Of a DNA stretch of 64,000 bases, positions 17,349 to 26,474 are shown in pieces. A program made the translations under genes and the position numbers. How positions within the stretch are numbered: the first letter of the stretch is position 1; each line of letters opens with the position of its first letter. A model generated the notes under the pieces. It was not told where the DNA came from and ran no database searches. It saw only the letters and a program-made list of their open reading frames with translations. Location: assembly GCF_021390515.1 (NCBI RefSeq), contig NZ_JAJUXI010000012.1, positions 62,001 through 126,000 of the forward strand, read 5' to 3'. Source of the stretch: Dyadobacter sp. CY326. GTDB lineage: Bacteria > Bacteroidota > Bacteroidia > Cytophagales > Spirosomataceae.

Positions 17349-18430
17349 TGGCACCATTTTCCCAGGAAGAACCAGCATTGACGTCACCCAAAAGCGGGCG
17401 CACCTTTATATTTTTGGGTTTGGTCGTCCTGGCTTTGGTTTTCTTTGTATTTGACATCATGCTGGGTTCTGTTCAGATTCCGTTAAAGGAAGTTTTCCGA
17501 ATCATTTTTTTCCATGAATCTGAACAAACAGCCTGGTTATTTATTATTGAAAAAATCCGCATTCCCAAAGCCATCACGGCTGTTTTGGTCGGCTGTGGCT
17601 TGTCTGTGAGCGGGTTACAAATGCAGACATTATTCCGAAATCCGTTGGCTGGCCCTTCCGAGCTGGGCATTACTGCGGGTGCGGGGTTGGGTGTTGCGGC
17701 CGTTATGCTTGCGGGCGGAAGCAGCGCGAGCATGTACGCGATCAGCAAACTCGGGATTTCTGGCAGCTGGCTCATCATTGTCATGGCTTCTCTCGGCGCT
17801 GCGCTTGTTTTATCACTCATTTTATTAATTGCCGGTCGCATCCGAGACAATGTGATCTTGCTGATTGTGGGCGTCATGATCGGGACGATTACGCTGTCAA
17901 TTGTCAGCATTTGGCAATATTTCAGCCAGCCCGAGCAATTGCAGGAATACATTATGTGGACTTTCGGTTCGCTTGGCGGCGTTACCCAATATCATTTGTA
18001 TGCGCTTTCCGGTGTTGTTGCTTTCGGCTTGCTGCTCGCATTTATTTCTTCAAAAGCGCTCAATGCGCTTTTATTAGGCGAGAATTATGCGAGAAGCATG
18101 GGCCTCACCATTGGCAAAACGCGCCTGATCATTATGCTCAGCACGAGCTTGTTAACCGGAAGCATCACGGCATTTTGCGGGCCCATTGGCTTCGTTGGCA
18201 TCGCTATTCCGCACATTACCAGATCCTTATTCGGCACTTCGGATCACCGCGTGCTGATTCCGGGTTGCTGCCTGACGGGAATGGCATTGTTACTTTTATG
18301 CGACATTATCGCGCAACTTCCGGGCATGGAAACCGTGATCCCGGTCAATGTGGTGACTGCACTGCTCGGTGCGCCAGTGGTTATATGGATCATTATCAGC
18401 CGCAATAATCTTCGTTCTTCTTTCTCATGA
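17348..18430 (+). CDS. FecCD-family ABC importer permease
   Basis: This 360-residue inner-membrane protein has about ten hydrophobic segments. The FecCD family block RNPLAGPSELGITAGAGLG, about a third of the way in, is diagnostic. So are GPIGFVGIAIPHITR and DHRVLIPGC near the C-terminus, the first of these forming the coupling region that contacts the ATPase. Two copies are expected to form the channel of a type II importer. The gene overlaps its neighbours on both sides (1 bp and 4 bp), consistent with an operon. Confidence 0.95.
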   Translation: MAPFSQEEPALTSPKSGRTFIFLGLVVLALVFFVFDIMLGSVQIPLKEVFRIIFFHESEQTAWLFIIEKIRIPKAITAVLVGCGLSVSGLQMQTLFRNPLAGPSELGITAGAGLGVAAVMLAGGSSASMYAISKLGISGSWLIIVMASLGAALVLSLILLIAGRIRDNVILLIVGVMIGTITLSIVSIWQYFSQPEQLQEYIMWTFGSLGGVTQYHLYALSGVVAFGLLLAFISSKALNALLLGENYARSMGLTIGKTRLIIMLSTSLLTGSITAFCGPIGFVGIAIPHITRSLFGTSDHRVLIPGCCLTGMALLLLCDIIAQLPGMETVIPVNVVTALLGAPVVIWIIISRNNLRSSFS

Positions 18431-19452
18431 GCGACAAAAGGTCCATTCTCGAAACGAGCAATTTGTCGATTGGCTATCGATCCAAAAGATCGGAACGGCT
18501 AATTTCGAAAAGTCTGAACCTTCGGCTTGAAGCGGGGCAACTTGTTTGTTTATTAGGCTCAAATGGTTCGGGAAAGTCGACGTTAATGCGCACAATTGCT
18601 GGCTTACAACCGGCATTAGCAGGAGAGGTTTTCATTGATCAGCAGCTTCTTTCGAGCTTAAAGTCCTCCGAACTGGCACAAAAACTCAGCCTCGTTTTAA
18701 CCGAACGCATTGAAGCCGGAAACCTTACTGCGCTGGAAGTGATCACATTGGGCCGGACGCCCTACACTGGCTGGTTGGGTGCATTGAGCAATGTGGATCA
18801 TGAAAAAATCAATGAGGCAATTCAGCTGGCAAATGTCGAAACATTAACGGATCGGAAAATTCACCAGCTCAGTGACGGCGAGCGCCAAAAAGTAATGCTG
18901 GCCCGTGCATTGGCGCAGGACACCGAATTGATTTTGCTCGATGAACCCACCGCGCATCTCGATTTACCCAATCGGGTGGAAATGATGCGCTTGCTGCACA
19001 CTTTGGCCAGAACAACCGGCAAAGCAATTTTGCTCAGCACACATGAGCTCGACCTTGCGCTGCAAGCGGCTGATGTGCTTTGGTTGATGCAGCAAAACGG
19101 CGAACTGGTGACAGGCGTTCCTGAGGACCTTGTTTTGAATGGCGCCTTTGAGTCCGCATTTGCAAAAAGTGGCTTTTTCTTTGACAAATCCAGCGGCACA
19201 TTTAACATTTATCAGGACATCTGCACACACACAGTCAAACTGACCGGCGATTTAAAACTCACTTTCTGGACCAAACGGGCGCTGCAACGTGAAGGGCTTG
19301 GAATTACAACGGACGTAAATACTTTATTCACAGTCACTTGCTACGAGCGCGACGATATTGCACATTGGAAACTGGATCACGCCGGCACGACTTCAAATTA
19401 CCAATCAATCGCCGATTTAATTATCGGGATAAAGTTTGTAAACCTACGGTAA
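18427..19452 (+). CDS. ABC importer ATP-binding protein with C-terminal extension
   Basis: This 341-residue ATPase has Walker A LLGSNGSGKST, a signature motif LSDGERQKVMLARALA (Asp in place of the first Gly of LSGGQ) and Walker B LILLDEPTAHLDL, with the H-loop in LLSTHELDLAL. It energises the FecCD permease, whose stop overlaps its ATG by 4 bp. Family members are usually about 255 residues. Here roughly 85 more residues follow the ABC domain, starting around FNIYQDICTHTVKL, with a soluble alpha/beta look. This extension may be regulatory; I do not recognise it. Confidence 0.9.
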   Translation: MSDKRSILETSNLSIGYRSKRSERLISKSLNLRLEAGQLVCLLGSNGSGKSTLMRTIAGLQPALAGEVFIDQQLLSSLKSSELAQKLSLVLTERIEAGNLTALEVITLGRTPYTGWLGALSNVDHEKINEAIQLANVETLTDRKIHQLSDGERQKVMLARALAQDTELILLDEPTAHLDLPNRVEMMRLLHTLARTTGKAILLSTHELDLALQAADVLWLMQQNGELVTGVPEDLVLNGAFESAFAKSGFFFDKSSGTFNIYQDICTHTVKLTGDLKLTFWTKRALQREGLGITTDVNTLFTVTCYERDDIAHWKLDHAGTTSNYQSIADLIIGIKFVNLR

Positions 19453-19515
19453 CTTTCGGCGAAAATGGGTTAGTTTTGAGCTAAGAAATTAGCCATAAAC
19501 AGGATCACCCTTCCC

Positions 19516-21498
19516 ATGATTTTTTTAATTCCGCTAGCGATCTGGTTGGGCACGGCCAATTGCTTCCTGGCATTTTATAAAGAGAGCCCGCAACCCTTCC
19601 GCCGCTCGGCTCTTACAGCAGCGATTGGCGTATTTTTGTTTGTAGCAACCTCCACAGAGCTCCTTAGCTGGGCCAATTTGATCAATTCTAATGCTGTAAC
19701 AATCTCCTGGCTCACCCTCGACATTGCGCTTTTCTTGCTATTCCAGCGTTTGAGCGTGCAGGAACATTGGTCAATGCGCACAATTTTGAAGTCCTGGCTT
19801 GCATCTTTTAAGGAATTTTTAGGGGAAACGGGCACGCTTACCAATGTCATTTTGCTTTCCATACTAAGCCTGACGTTTGCTGTTGCCGTTATCGCGCCGC
19901 CAAATAATATGGATTCCCTGGCTTATCATTTGAGCAGACTCGGATATTGGATCCAAAATGGCAATGTGAACCATTATGCGTCACACATTGAAAGATCCAT
20001 TTCATTCAGTCCTTTTTCGGAATATGTGCATCTACACGCATTTTTACTTTCTGGCAGCGAGCGCACTTTCCAATTGTTGCAATGGTCGTGTCTGGTTGGC
20101 ATACTAATGTACATTTCGCTTTTGATTGAAATGCTTTCAGGCACGCGCGCGGCGATGCGACTGGCGCTGTGCTTTGCGGTCACTTTGCCGATCGTCGTTT
20201 TGGAAGCGATGACAACGCAAAATGACCTTGTAGTCGCATTCTTTATCATTTCGTGCGCCTTCCATACATTTGATTTCGTGCGAACGCTGAACCGCATTTC
20301 ACTCATTTTGCTCGTTCCGGTTGCAGCATTGGGCATGATGACCAAAGGCACTTTTGTCTTTTATGTGCTTCCATTTGCCTTGTATGCATTCGTTTTTATG
20401 TTTGCCAAACCGCTGTTATGGAAGCCGCTGCTCCGATTAATTTTAGGCGCTGCAATCCTCACACTTTTACTCAACGGACCATTTTGGGTCAGGACTTACC
20501 GGATTTACCGCACGCCCATCGGTACGATGAGCAATGGCAACAAAAACGATATTTCGGACCCTGCAAATTTGCTTACTTCACCGGCTAAACACGTTTTCCT
20601 GCATTTGGGATTTGTTTCACCGGGCGACGAATACAACAAGCTAATGCTAAGCACATTGCAAGGTTTTCATGGAATGATTGGCGCGCCATTGGACCCACCG
20701 GGAACCAGCATGGTCTTTAAGATGAACAAGCTCAATTTCAACGAGGATTTCGCTCACAATTTTTTAGGAATGTGGCTGATCATTCTCGCGGTGCCGGTCA
20801 TGCTTTTTACAAAAATCTCTAAAAGCACGCGTTGGTATGTGGGCTTGGCCCTGCACAGCTTTCTTTTATTTTGCCTTTTTATCGGTTATCAAATTTACGG
20901 TTCCAGACTGCACATCCCATTTTTCACGCTTATGGCGCCGGTTGTCGGAATCGCTTACACTTCGCTCAAAATCCGCTGGTTACCCATTGTAATTAGTGTC
21001 ATACTCTGGCTTTGCGCATTGCCGTTCGCATTGCTGAGCACGAGCCATCCATTGCTTTCTACTAAATGGTTTTTTGAACATATTTTCCCAAAAGTCAACT
21101 CGACATTTAATCTGAACATCAATGTAAGCGCTAATAATTTGAATCTGATGCAGCAAAGCATCTTGTTCGCAAGTCGCGAAAAAATCGTCTGGGGCGATAA
21201 TTGGGACGATTTAAACACAATGCGTGACTTTGTAGATTCGCTTGGCGCAAAAAACATCGGTTTCGATTTCGAGGAAGCGAGTCTAGACTATGGCTATCAA
21301 TATATTTTGAGAAAACCGGAGCGGCATTTCGAACATGTGGCGGTGCGTAATCCTTCAAAAGTGCTGGAAAACAAGACATTTAAGCCAGATTGTATCATTG
21401 CGGAGCATTTTGAAGGCGACCAGATGAATTATCACGGCCGGACCTACGTTAAAAAATGGAGTGCAAATGGCACTTTCGTTTACGTTCCAGCGAAATAG
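19516..21498 (+). CDS. multi-spanning membrane glycosyltransferase (GT-C / family 39-like)
   Basis: This 660-residue integral membrane protein has about ten or more hydrophobic segments from residue 1 to about 510. A periplasmic C-terminal part follows. The segment APPNNMDSLAYHLSRLGYWIQNGNVNHY, in a large external loop, contains the acidic residue and aromatic surroundings seen in GT-C transferases that use lipid-linked sugars. It may glycosylate an envelope lipid or protein. A TAGTTTTG element at 19471-19478 is a candidate -7 promoter box, so it need not belong to the ABC operon 63 bp upstream. Donor and acceptor are unknown. Confidence 0.75.
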   Translation: MIFLIPLAIWLGTANCFLAFYKESPQPFRRSALTAAIGVFLFVATSTELLSWANLINSNAVTISWLTLDIALFLLFQRLSVQEHWSMRTILKSWLASFKEFLGETGTLTNVILLSILSLTFAVAVIAPPNNMDSLAYHLSRLGYWIQNGNVNHYASHIERSISFSPFSEYVHLHAFLLSGSERTFQLLQWSCLVGILMYISLLIEMLSGTRAAMRLALCFAVTLPIVVLEAMTTQNDLVVAFFIISCAFHTFDFVRTLNRISLILLVPVAALGMMTKGTFVFYVLPFALYAFVFMFAKPLLWKPLLRLILGAAILTLLLNGPFWVRTYRIYRTPIGTMSNGNKNDISDPANLLTSPAKHVFLHLGFVSPGDEYNKLMLSTLQGFHGMIGAPLDPPGTSMVFKMNKLNFNEDFAHNFLGMWLIILAVPVMLFTKISKSTRWYVGLALHSFLLFCLFIGYQIYGSRLHIPFFTLMAPVVGIAYTSLKIRWLPIVISVILWLCALPFALLSTSHPLLSTKWFFEHIFPKVNSTFNLNINVSANNLNLMQQSILFASREKIVWGDNWDDLNTMRDFVDSLGAKNIGFDFEEASLDYGYQYILRKPERHFEHVAVRNPSKVLENKTFKPDCIIAEHFEGDQMNYHGRTYVKKWSANGTFVYVPAK

Positions 21499-21539
21499 GA
21501 ACTCGCGCCAATATCAAATTATGCTAATAATCACCAAAT

Positions 21540-21953
21540 ATGACCGCTCTTGAAATTGTAACTTCTTATTATTCAAGCTTTAATGCAAAAGATTGGGATG
21601 GCATGCTCGCATTGCTTCACCCGGACGTAAGGCATGAACCCAACCAGGGAGATGCACGCATAGGCATTGAAAAGTTCTCTGAATTTTTGAAAAATATGGA
21701 TGAGACTTATGAAGAAAATTTGACGGAAATGGTCTTTTTTTCAACGCCGGACGACTCGCGCGTTGCTGTTGAATTCACAGTGAATGGAATTTACAAGAAA
21801 AGTGAAGAAGGATTTCCCGAAGCACACGGACAATCCTACAAGCTCGCCGCTGCTGCATTTTTAGGAATTACAGACGGAAAAATCAGCCGCGTAACCACTT
21901 ATTACAACCTCCCGCTTTGGATTGAGCTCGTTTCCACGCCTGCGAATGACTGA
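21540..21953 (+). CDS. NTF2-like / SnoaL-like protein
   Basis: This 137-residue protein has the small cone-shaped NTF2/SnoaL pattern: VTSYYSSFNAKDWDGMLALLHPDVRHEPNQG at the N-terminus in essence, then a FLGITDGKISRVTTYYNLPLW C-terminal strand pair. Members include ketosteroid isomerases and many proteins of unknown role. No specific catalytic pair can be assigned. Its last 8 bp overlap the start of the acetyltransferase gene, and the nitrilase follows in turn, so the three form a likely operon that may act on one small-molecule substrate. Confidence 0.8.
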   Translation: MTALEIVTSYYSSFNAKDWDGMLALLHPDVRHEPNQGDARIGIEKFSEFLKNMDETYEENLTEMVFFSTPDDSRVAVEFTVNGIYKKSEEGFPEAHGQSYKLAAAAFLGITDGKISRVTTYYNLPLWIELVSTPAND

Positions 21954-22548
21954 CCAACTCACTTTTGCATCTTACAAAGGTGTCGAAATCGCAGCGGTTG
22001 TTGAGAGCTTGGGTGAATTGCGCATTGCCGTTTTTCACGATTATCCTTATCTGTATGAAGGATCGCTGGAATATGAAAAGGAATATCTGCAAATCTATGT
22101 CCAGTCTGAGCGCGCATTTTTGTTCTCGGTTTTTGACGAGGGAAAAATGGTGGGCGCAACCACTTGCATTCCGCTAAGCGATGAGGCTGCGGAAGTGCGC
22201 AAACCGTTTGAAGAAGCCGGATTCGATATCAGCACTGTTTTTTATTTTGGGGAAAGCATTCTTTTGCCTCAATATCGCGGCCTGGGATTGGGACATCGGT
22301 TTTTTGATGAGCGCGAAGCGCACGCCAGGAGCTTCGAAACTTACAAACTAACCTGTTTCTGTTCTGTTGACCGAGGCGAGAATCATTCCGCAAAACCCTC
22401 GAATTATCGTCCTAATGATGCTTTCTGGACAAAGCGCGGTTATGAAAAAGAGCCGGCATTGCAGAGCATTATGGAGTGGCCGGACATTGGCGCAACTTCC
22501 GCATCTGCTAAAAATATGATCTTTTGGCTTAAACCGCTTGATCATTGA
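21946..22548 (+). CDS. GNAT family N-acetyltransferase
   Basis: This protein of about 200 residues starts at the ATG at 21946; a longer frame begins at a non-ATG codon inside the previous gene. The fold shows the GNAT pattern, with the acetyl-CoA pyrophosphate loop in LPQYRGLGLGHRFFDERE (Q/R-X-X-G-X-G/A). The C-terminal YRPNDAFWTKRGYEKEP segment marks strand 5 and helix 4. It probably transfers an acetyl group from acetyl-CoA to an amine. The stop shares one base with the nitrilase start, so they are translationally coupled. Confidence 0.85.
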   Translation: MTDQLTFASYKGVEIAAVVESLGELRIAVFHDYPYLYEGSLEYEKEYLQIYVQSERAFLFSVFDEGKMVGATTCIPLSDEAAEVRKPFEEAGFDISTVFYFGESILLPQYRGLGLGHRFFDEREAHARSFETYKLTCFCSVDRGENHSAKPSNYRPNDAFWTKRGYEKEPALQSIMEWPDIGATSASAKNMIFWLKPLDH

Positions 22549-23456
22549 TGGCTCATTCAGTAATCGTTGCATCCGCACAATATCCCATCACCAAACATGC
22601 TGACTTCGCAGGCTGGCAACGGCATGTGGAAGAATGGATTCAGGACGCTGCGGACCAGCATGCACAACTCTTGCTCTTCCCTGAATATGGCTCTATGGAG
22701 CTTGTAAGCATTTTCCCAGTTGAAATCCAGAACGATCTTGTCCGACAAATCATTGAATTGGACGCCTATAAGGAGCGCTTTTGCACGGTTTTTGCCAATT
22801 TGGCCAAAAAATACAATGTCATCATTGTCGCGCCGAGCTTGCCTGTTATTGAAAATGGTAAACATTTGAATCGTGCATTTGTGTTTTCACCAAAAGGCCC
22901 GGCCGGTTATCAGGATAAATTATTTATGACGCGCTTTGAAAATGAACATTGGGGCATTGAAAGCGGCGCGAAAAATCTGACATTGTTCGAGGCCGAATGG
23001 GGAAAGTTTGGGGTTCAAATATGCTATGACGTGGAATTCGGGATCGGTTCCAAGCTGCTTTGCGATGCGGGTGCTTTGTTGATTTTAGGGCCGAGTTGTA
23101 CGGAAACCATTCGCGGCGCCACGCGGGTTCACGTGGGCGCAAGAGCGCGGGCACTTGAAAATCAAGCATATACAGTAATCTCGCAAACCGTGGGCGAAGC
23201 GACCTGGTCACCGGCGGTTGACCTTAATTACGGTTACGCCGGCTTTTATTCTGCTCCCGACAAAGGTTTACCGGAAGAAGGCATTATCGCTCTGAAAACG
23301 CCGCAGGCGGAGGGTTGGCTCATCCAGGAACTCGACTTTTCCGTAATTGATGAAGTCAGAAATGACGGGCACGTTTTCAATTTCAGGGATCAGGGAAAAA
23401 TCGAAAGTCAACTGGCCGAAGAGCCTATCCACATTATTTTTTCAAAACTCTATTAA
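22548..23456 (+). CDS. carbon-nitrogen hydrolase (nitrilase superfamily)
   Basis: This protein of 302 residues has the Glu-Lys-Cys triad at Glu46 (LLFPEYGSM), Lys124 (YQDKLFMTRFE) and Cys159 (GVQICYDVEFG). The Glu and Cys signature segments match amidase-type members, and the ARALENQAY block is also conserved. The substrate is likely a small amide, possibly the product or precursor of the acetyltransferase step. The first ATG is at 22548; a TTG one codon upstream would give a longer start. The 3' end overlaps the convergent dehydrogenase gene by 23 bp. Confidence 0.9.
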   Translation: MAHSVIVASAQYPITKHADFAGWQRHVEEWIQDAADQHAQLLLFPEYGSMELVSIFPVEIQNDLVRQIIELDAYKERFCTVFANLAKKYNVIIVAPSLPVIENGKHLNRAFVFSPKGPAGYQDKLFMTRFENEHWGIESGAKNLTLFEAEWGKFGVQICYDVEFGIGSKLLCDAGALLILGPSCTETIRGATRVHVGARARALENQAYTVISQTVGEATWSPAVDLNYGYAGFYSAPDKGLPEEGIIALKTPQAEGWLIQELDFSVIDEVRNDGHVFNFRDQGKIESQLAEEPIHIIFSKLY

Positions 23457-25206
23457 CCTCGTCCACGGAAACACGGTCGGGCATATTGCCAAACTGCTGC
23501 CTTACATAAGTCAACAATTGCGCCATTTCTTCGGGTGAAATGAAGTCGTGTTTGGGCATCAAGTCATTATAAGGCTTCCCTAAAACTTCGATGGGGCCTT
23601 CCAAACCATTGGCCACGACGCGGATCAAGTCTCTTTTTTCCTCCGTAATCCATTCAGAATTAACCAGAGGCGGAAAGCGGCTTCCGTCGCCCTGGCCATT
23701 GCGCTGGTGGCACGGTGCGCAGTAAGTGTTGTAAATTTTTTCGCCTGCAACTTTGGTGTCTTTATCCAAATTGTCCTTGATCACATCGGGCGTCCTGATG
23801 TTGCCAAGCAGCTTGTGCTTTTCCATAGCAGCCAGCTGAGGCGCTCCGAATGATTGTTTGTTGCCTTTGAACATCACGCGCCAGATTTTGCCTTTCCGTG
23901 AATCGGAAATGTAAAGTGAACCGTCCGGTCCTTCCGCCAACCCCATTGGGCGCGCTTTGGCATCACTGACATTAATGATGGGGTTCATGCCTGCAAAACC
24001 ATCGGCAAACACTTCCCATTTTTCCGAAAACTCACCATTGACCCAAGGCACAAAACAAACGAAATAGCCACCCTGAGGATAAGGAGCACGATTCGTAGAG
24101 CCGTGAAATGCAATGAATGCACCATTTTTGTAACGCTCGGGAAATTGATTTCCTGTGTAAAAAAGCACATCATTCGGAGCCCAATGTCCCGGAAAACCAA
24201 TGATCGGGTTCTGATATTTGGCGCCCTCTCCTTCCTTTTTGCCGTCGCCGCCATATTCGGGATTGAGGATTTTCTTGCCTTTCATTTGGTCAAAATAATA
24301 ATAAGGCCAACCGAGATTTGTGCCTTGCGACACTTTCACAAACTCTTCTGCGGGCAAAACCGCACTTTGCCAAGACGAATAAATTTCGGGAAAAAGTCTG
24401 CGCAGGTTATCCCTGCCATGCACGACTGCGTAAAGATTTTGGTCCGCATTGTTCCACCGCATCCCGACAATGCTCCTCAAACCAGTTGCGAAAAGGCTGC
24501 CGTCAGCCTGGGTCTGATTGGGTTTATCTGCACTGAATTTCCATATCCCGCCATGTTTTTCCAGATCCGGACAAGGCATCATTCCCACCGTTCCGGGCTT
24601 GCCGCCCGGAGAATTGACCACATCCTGACAAGCATCCGACGGCGCTCCGAAAGGAACATACATATTGCCCTGATTATCAAATGCCATCGGCTTGGTAATG
24701 TGCCAGTGCGTGCCGTGTTCGTGATCATCTTTGAGGATCACTTCCGTGGTGCTGTCCGGCAGGAGCTGACCAGCAATCAGCTTGCTTCTGTAAACAACCA
24801 ATGTGGAGCTGTAGTACAAATAACCATTTCGGATGGTGATGCCGTTGGCAAGGCTGCTATGGTCCTGATAATTGCCGAAATTCTTGATTATATCGGCTTT
24901 TCCATCGCCATTGGTGTCCCGCAGAGCCACCGTTCCGCCGCCCTGACCTTTGCCAAAATAGCGCAGCTTTACATAAATATCGCCATTGCCATTGACCGCA
25001 ATATGCCGAGCAAGTCCGGTGCTGTCCGCAACCACGAGCGTTTCAAAACCGTCGGGCGTCGCCAGGCCGCCATTGTCAGGGTCGCCTTTTGGAAGCTGAT
25101 CTGTTTGTGGCTTTTGCGTGCCCGAAAAAAGCAGGATAGCAAGTCCGAAATACAGAAATCGCTTTGCCGACATCAGTTTCTGTTTGTAAAAATTCAATTT
25201 GATCAT
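23434..25206 (-). CDS. PQQ/sorbosone-type dehydrogenase with C-terminal cytochrome c
   Basis: This protein of about 590 residues has a signal peptide and a six-bladed propeller of the glucose/sorbosone dehydrogenase type, showing NGDIYVKLRYFG, RSIVGMRWN, GTNLGWPYYYFDQ and AEGPDGSLYISDS. A C-terminal cytochrome c domain follows, with CAPCH haem attachment and a downstream MPKHDF methionine ligand. It should oxidise a sugar or aldehyde in the periplasm and pass electrons to the respiratory chain. The ATG at 25206 follows the upstream amidohydrolase stop by 1 bp; an ATG at 25173 is an alternative. Confidence 0.88.
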   Translation of the reverse strand: MIKLNFYKQKLMSAKRFLYFGLAILLFSGTQKPQTDQLPKGDPDNGGLATPDGFETLVVADSTGLARHIAVNGNGDIYVKLRYFGKGQGGGTVALRDTNGDGKADIIKNFGNYQDHSSLANGITIRNGYLYYSSTLVVYRSKLIAGQLLPDSTTEVILKDDHEHGTHWHITKPMAFDNQGNMYVPFGAPSDACQDVVNSPGGKPGTVGMMPCPDLEKHGGIWKFSADKPNQTQADGSLFATGLRSIVGMRWNNADQNLYAVVHGRDNLRRLFPEIYSSWQSAVLPAEEFVKVSQGTNLGWPYYYFDQMKGKKILNPEYGGDGKKEGEGAKYQNPIIGFPGHWAPNDVLFYTGNQFPERYKNGAFIAFHGSTNRAPYPQGGYFVCFVPWVNGEFSEKWEVFADGFAGMNPIINVSDAKARPMGLAEGPDGSLYISDSRKGKIWRVMFKGNKQSFGAPQLAAMEKHKLLGNIRTPDVIKDNLDKDTKVAGEKIYNTYCAPCHQRNGQGDGSRFPPLVNSEWITEEKRDLIRVVANGLEGPIEVLGKPYNDLMPKHDFISPEEMAQLLTYVRQQFGNMPDRVSVDEVNRVLKK

Positions 25207-25207
25207 A

Positions 25208-26464
25208 TCAAAAATCCGTCTTTTTAGCGCCCAAACCATTCAAATCCCACACCACTTTTCCATCCCTGATTGTCATTTCCACTTCTATCTTTTTCGTTCC
25301 TGAAATGCTTATTCCTGCCGAATCCATAAAACCAAAAGTGCCTTCCCTGACCCGGAATATCGCCAGATCGGCGACATTGCCGACCTTCAAATTTCCTAAT
25401 TCGTCATGCATAAGGGCCTCTGCTGCATTCCAGGTCGCTATGCGGACAACATCATCGAGCGACAGCCCGAGCGCCATGAATTTCGACATGACATTCGACA
25501 TGTCTTTCATTGCCGAATTCATGCTGAACCGGTGCAGATCTGTGCCGAATGAGTTCGGCGTAAATCCTTGCTTAATGGCGGGAGCCGCCTGATCGAACCA
25601 AAATCCTGCGCCGCCATGTCCCAAATCGAACAAGACGCCGCGCTTTTTGGCCTCCAGAACAAACGGGCGCACTTTTCCATCTTCACCAATGATCGGCATG
25701 CGCTCTTTTATATTTTCAAAAGTGTGGGTGATCATGTCGCCTGCGACCAATCTGCCCAATTGATCCTCCAAAGAATATTGTGGTAAATGACATTCTACGA
25801 ACAACGGCTTTTCCACGGTTCTCGCTGCTTTCACCGCATTATCAAAGGGCGTCCAATCGCTTCCGTTAAAATGCCCGATCTTTATTCCAACAATGGTTTC
25901 AGCATATCGATTGACAACTGGCAGCACCGAATCCGGGTGCATATCAGCAATGTTTTGCTCATGCGCTTCGCCTGTCATGCCGTCGCCAGCAATGTTGACA
26001 AAGGCCAGAATCCTTGTTTTTGATTCGTCTATAACCTGCTTTTTAAACATTGGAAAGTTTCGCCAGCCCGAAGTGCCTGCATCCACAACAGTCGTAACGC
26101 CCGACCGGAATGTGAAGTCATCCGGCGAAACGCTGTTGACGCCGTTGGCAAATAATCCTGCATTGGTCCCCACAAAAACATGCGTGTGCATATCAATAAA
26201 GCCTGACGTCACATATAAGCCTTTGGCCATGATCGTCTTTTCGGCAGGCTCTGCAATGTTGACCGCAACTTTTGCAATGTTCCCTTTGCTTATGGCAACG
26301 TCCATTATTTTGTCAATGCCATTGGCAGGATCAATAACGTGTCCGCCTTTGATTAGCAAGTCATATTTTTGCCCAAAAGCATTGGTTATTGAACTCAGCA
26401 ACAATAAAATGCTGACTTGAAGCCTTAATCTGCGAATCAATTGACGAGTCTGATTTTTGCTCAT
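25208..26464 (-). CDS. secreted amidohydrolase/deacetylase (paralogue 2)
   Basis: This protein of about 418 residues starts at the ATG at 26464 with a signal peptide ending in FGQ. The dihydroorotase-like core shows KGGHVIDPANGIDK, the metal pair in DMHTHVF, the Lys in VGIKIGHFNG (possible carboxylated ligand), LVVECHLP-like His, HGGAGF and GTDLHRF with the catalytic Asp. It belongs to the amidohydrolase/deacetylase group annotated as adenine deaminase-like or N-acyl deacetylase. It is a close paralogue of the next gene upstream. It is probably periplasmic, and the substrate is unknown. Confidence 0.88.
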   Translation of the reverse strand: MSKNQTRQLIRRLRLQVSILLLLSSITNAFGQKYDLLIKGGHVIDPANGIDKIMDVAISKGNIAKVAVNIAEPAEKTIMAKGLYVTSGFIDMHTHVFVGTNAGLFANGVNSVSPDDFTFRSGVTTVVDAGTSGWRNFPMFKKQVIDESKTRILAFVNIAGDGMTGEAHEQNIADMHPDSVLPVVNRYAETIVGIKIGHFNGSDWTPFDNAVKAARTVEKPLFVECHLPQYSLEDQLGRLVAGDMITHTFENIKERMPIIGEDGKVRPFVLEAKKRGVLFDLGHGGAGFWFDQAAPAIKQGFTPNSFGTDLHRFSMNSAMKDMSNVMSKFMALGLSLDDVVRIATWNAAEALMHDELGNLKVGNVADLAIFRVREGTFGFMDSAGISISGTKKIEVEMTIRDGKVVWDLNGLGAKKTDF

Positions 26465-26474
26465 TTTCGAAAGC

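Noticed and set aside
24103..25227. A 374-codon open frame on the plus strand
   Set aside because: It lies wholly antisense to the dehydrogenase/cytochrome gene, whose motifs and haem site are clear; the translated product has no recognisable domain and arises from codon bias.
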